In this document: in pieces, positions 63,912 through 64,000 of the stretch | Position numbering within the stretch: position 1 is the first letter of the stretch | Layout: every line of letters begins with the position of its first letter | Assembly (NCBI GenBank): GCA_963575745.1 | Contig: CAUYUJ010018715.1 | Span: 514,501-578,500 of the forward strand | From: Prorocentrum cordatum | Lineage: Eukaryota > Sar > Dinophyceae > Prorocentrales > Prorocentraceae | Direction: 5' to 3' | Length of the DNA stretch: 64,000 nucleotides | The notes under the pieces: generated by a model | Told to the model about the DNA's origin: nothing | What the model saw: the letters and a program-made list of their open reading frames with translations, nothing else | The model's database searches: none | Position numbers and translations under genes: made by a program

Positions 63912-64000
63912 CCGAGGGGGAGGAGGAGGAGGAGGAGGAGGAGGAGGGGGAAGAGGAGGAGGAGGAGGAGGAGGAGGAGGAGGGGGGGGAGGAGGAGGAG
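63912..64000. repeat. GGA microsatellite running off the window end
   Basis: GGA repeats with GGGGGA variants continue to the last base. Confidence 0.9.

Overview
This window looks like nuclear DNA of a eukaryotic protist, most probably a dinoflagellate. That is an inference from several signs. Gene density is very low, base composition is GC-rich, and simple-sequence tracts are abundant. There are remnants of a Ty1/copia-type reverse transcriptase and of a LINE-type RNase H with the wording I associate with dinoflagellate elements. The one convincing gene has an intron with a GC donor, and that intron belongs to a dispersed family of introner-like elements. No bacterial gene, operon, tRNA, rRNA or spliced-leader gene was seen. 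One assembly gap of 100 N lies at 18099-18198.

Layout. 1-7 kb: GC-rich unassigned DNA with short inverted-repeat (MITE-like) elements and a first introner-like copy. 7-12 kb: mostly unique sequence holding a decayed copia-type pol on the minus strand (9990-11690). 12-18 kb: MITE-like elements, one with a perfect 9-bp target duplication, and a decayed LINE 3' region on the plus strand (RNase H 15292-15798, Cys-rich tail to 16177). 18-43 kb: long arrays built on CCAAGATGGCCTCCAAGACGG-like words, several tandem repeats (51, about 63 and 77 bp), a (CA)n block, CCT/GGA microsatellites and more dispersed repeats. One well-formed candidate exon lies at 40529-40720 on the minus strand. 44.8-46.9 kb: the only gene recognised with confidence, on the minus strand. 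It encodes a 603-residue predicted type I membrane protein in two exons. 47-54 kb: many small elements, several nested inside one another. 54-58 kb: about 1.1 kb of TCA repeats, CCT tracts, and composite GGGTCGC/CAA modules. 58.4-62.2 kb: a 108-bp satellite of roughly 35 units, with the first units inverted. 62-64 kb: a purine-rich tract, degenerate tandem repeats, a MITE and a GGA tract.

Most long open frames here are by-products of low-complexity DNA (CCT, TCA, CA, the 77-bp and 108-bp repeats) and are not annotated as genes. The most interesting content is the set of short non-autonomous elements. At least eight families have terminal inverted repeats, some with target-site duplications or nested insertions. 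An introner-like family has supplied the intron of the membrane-protein gene.
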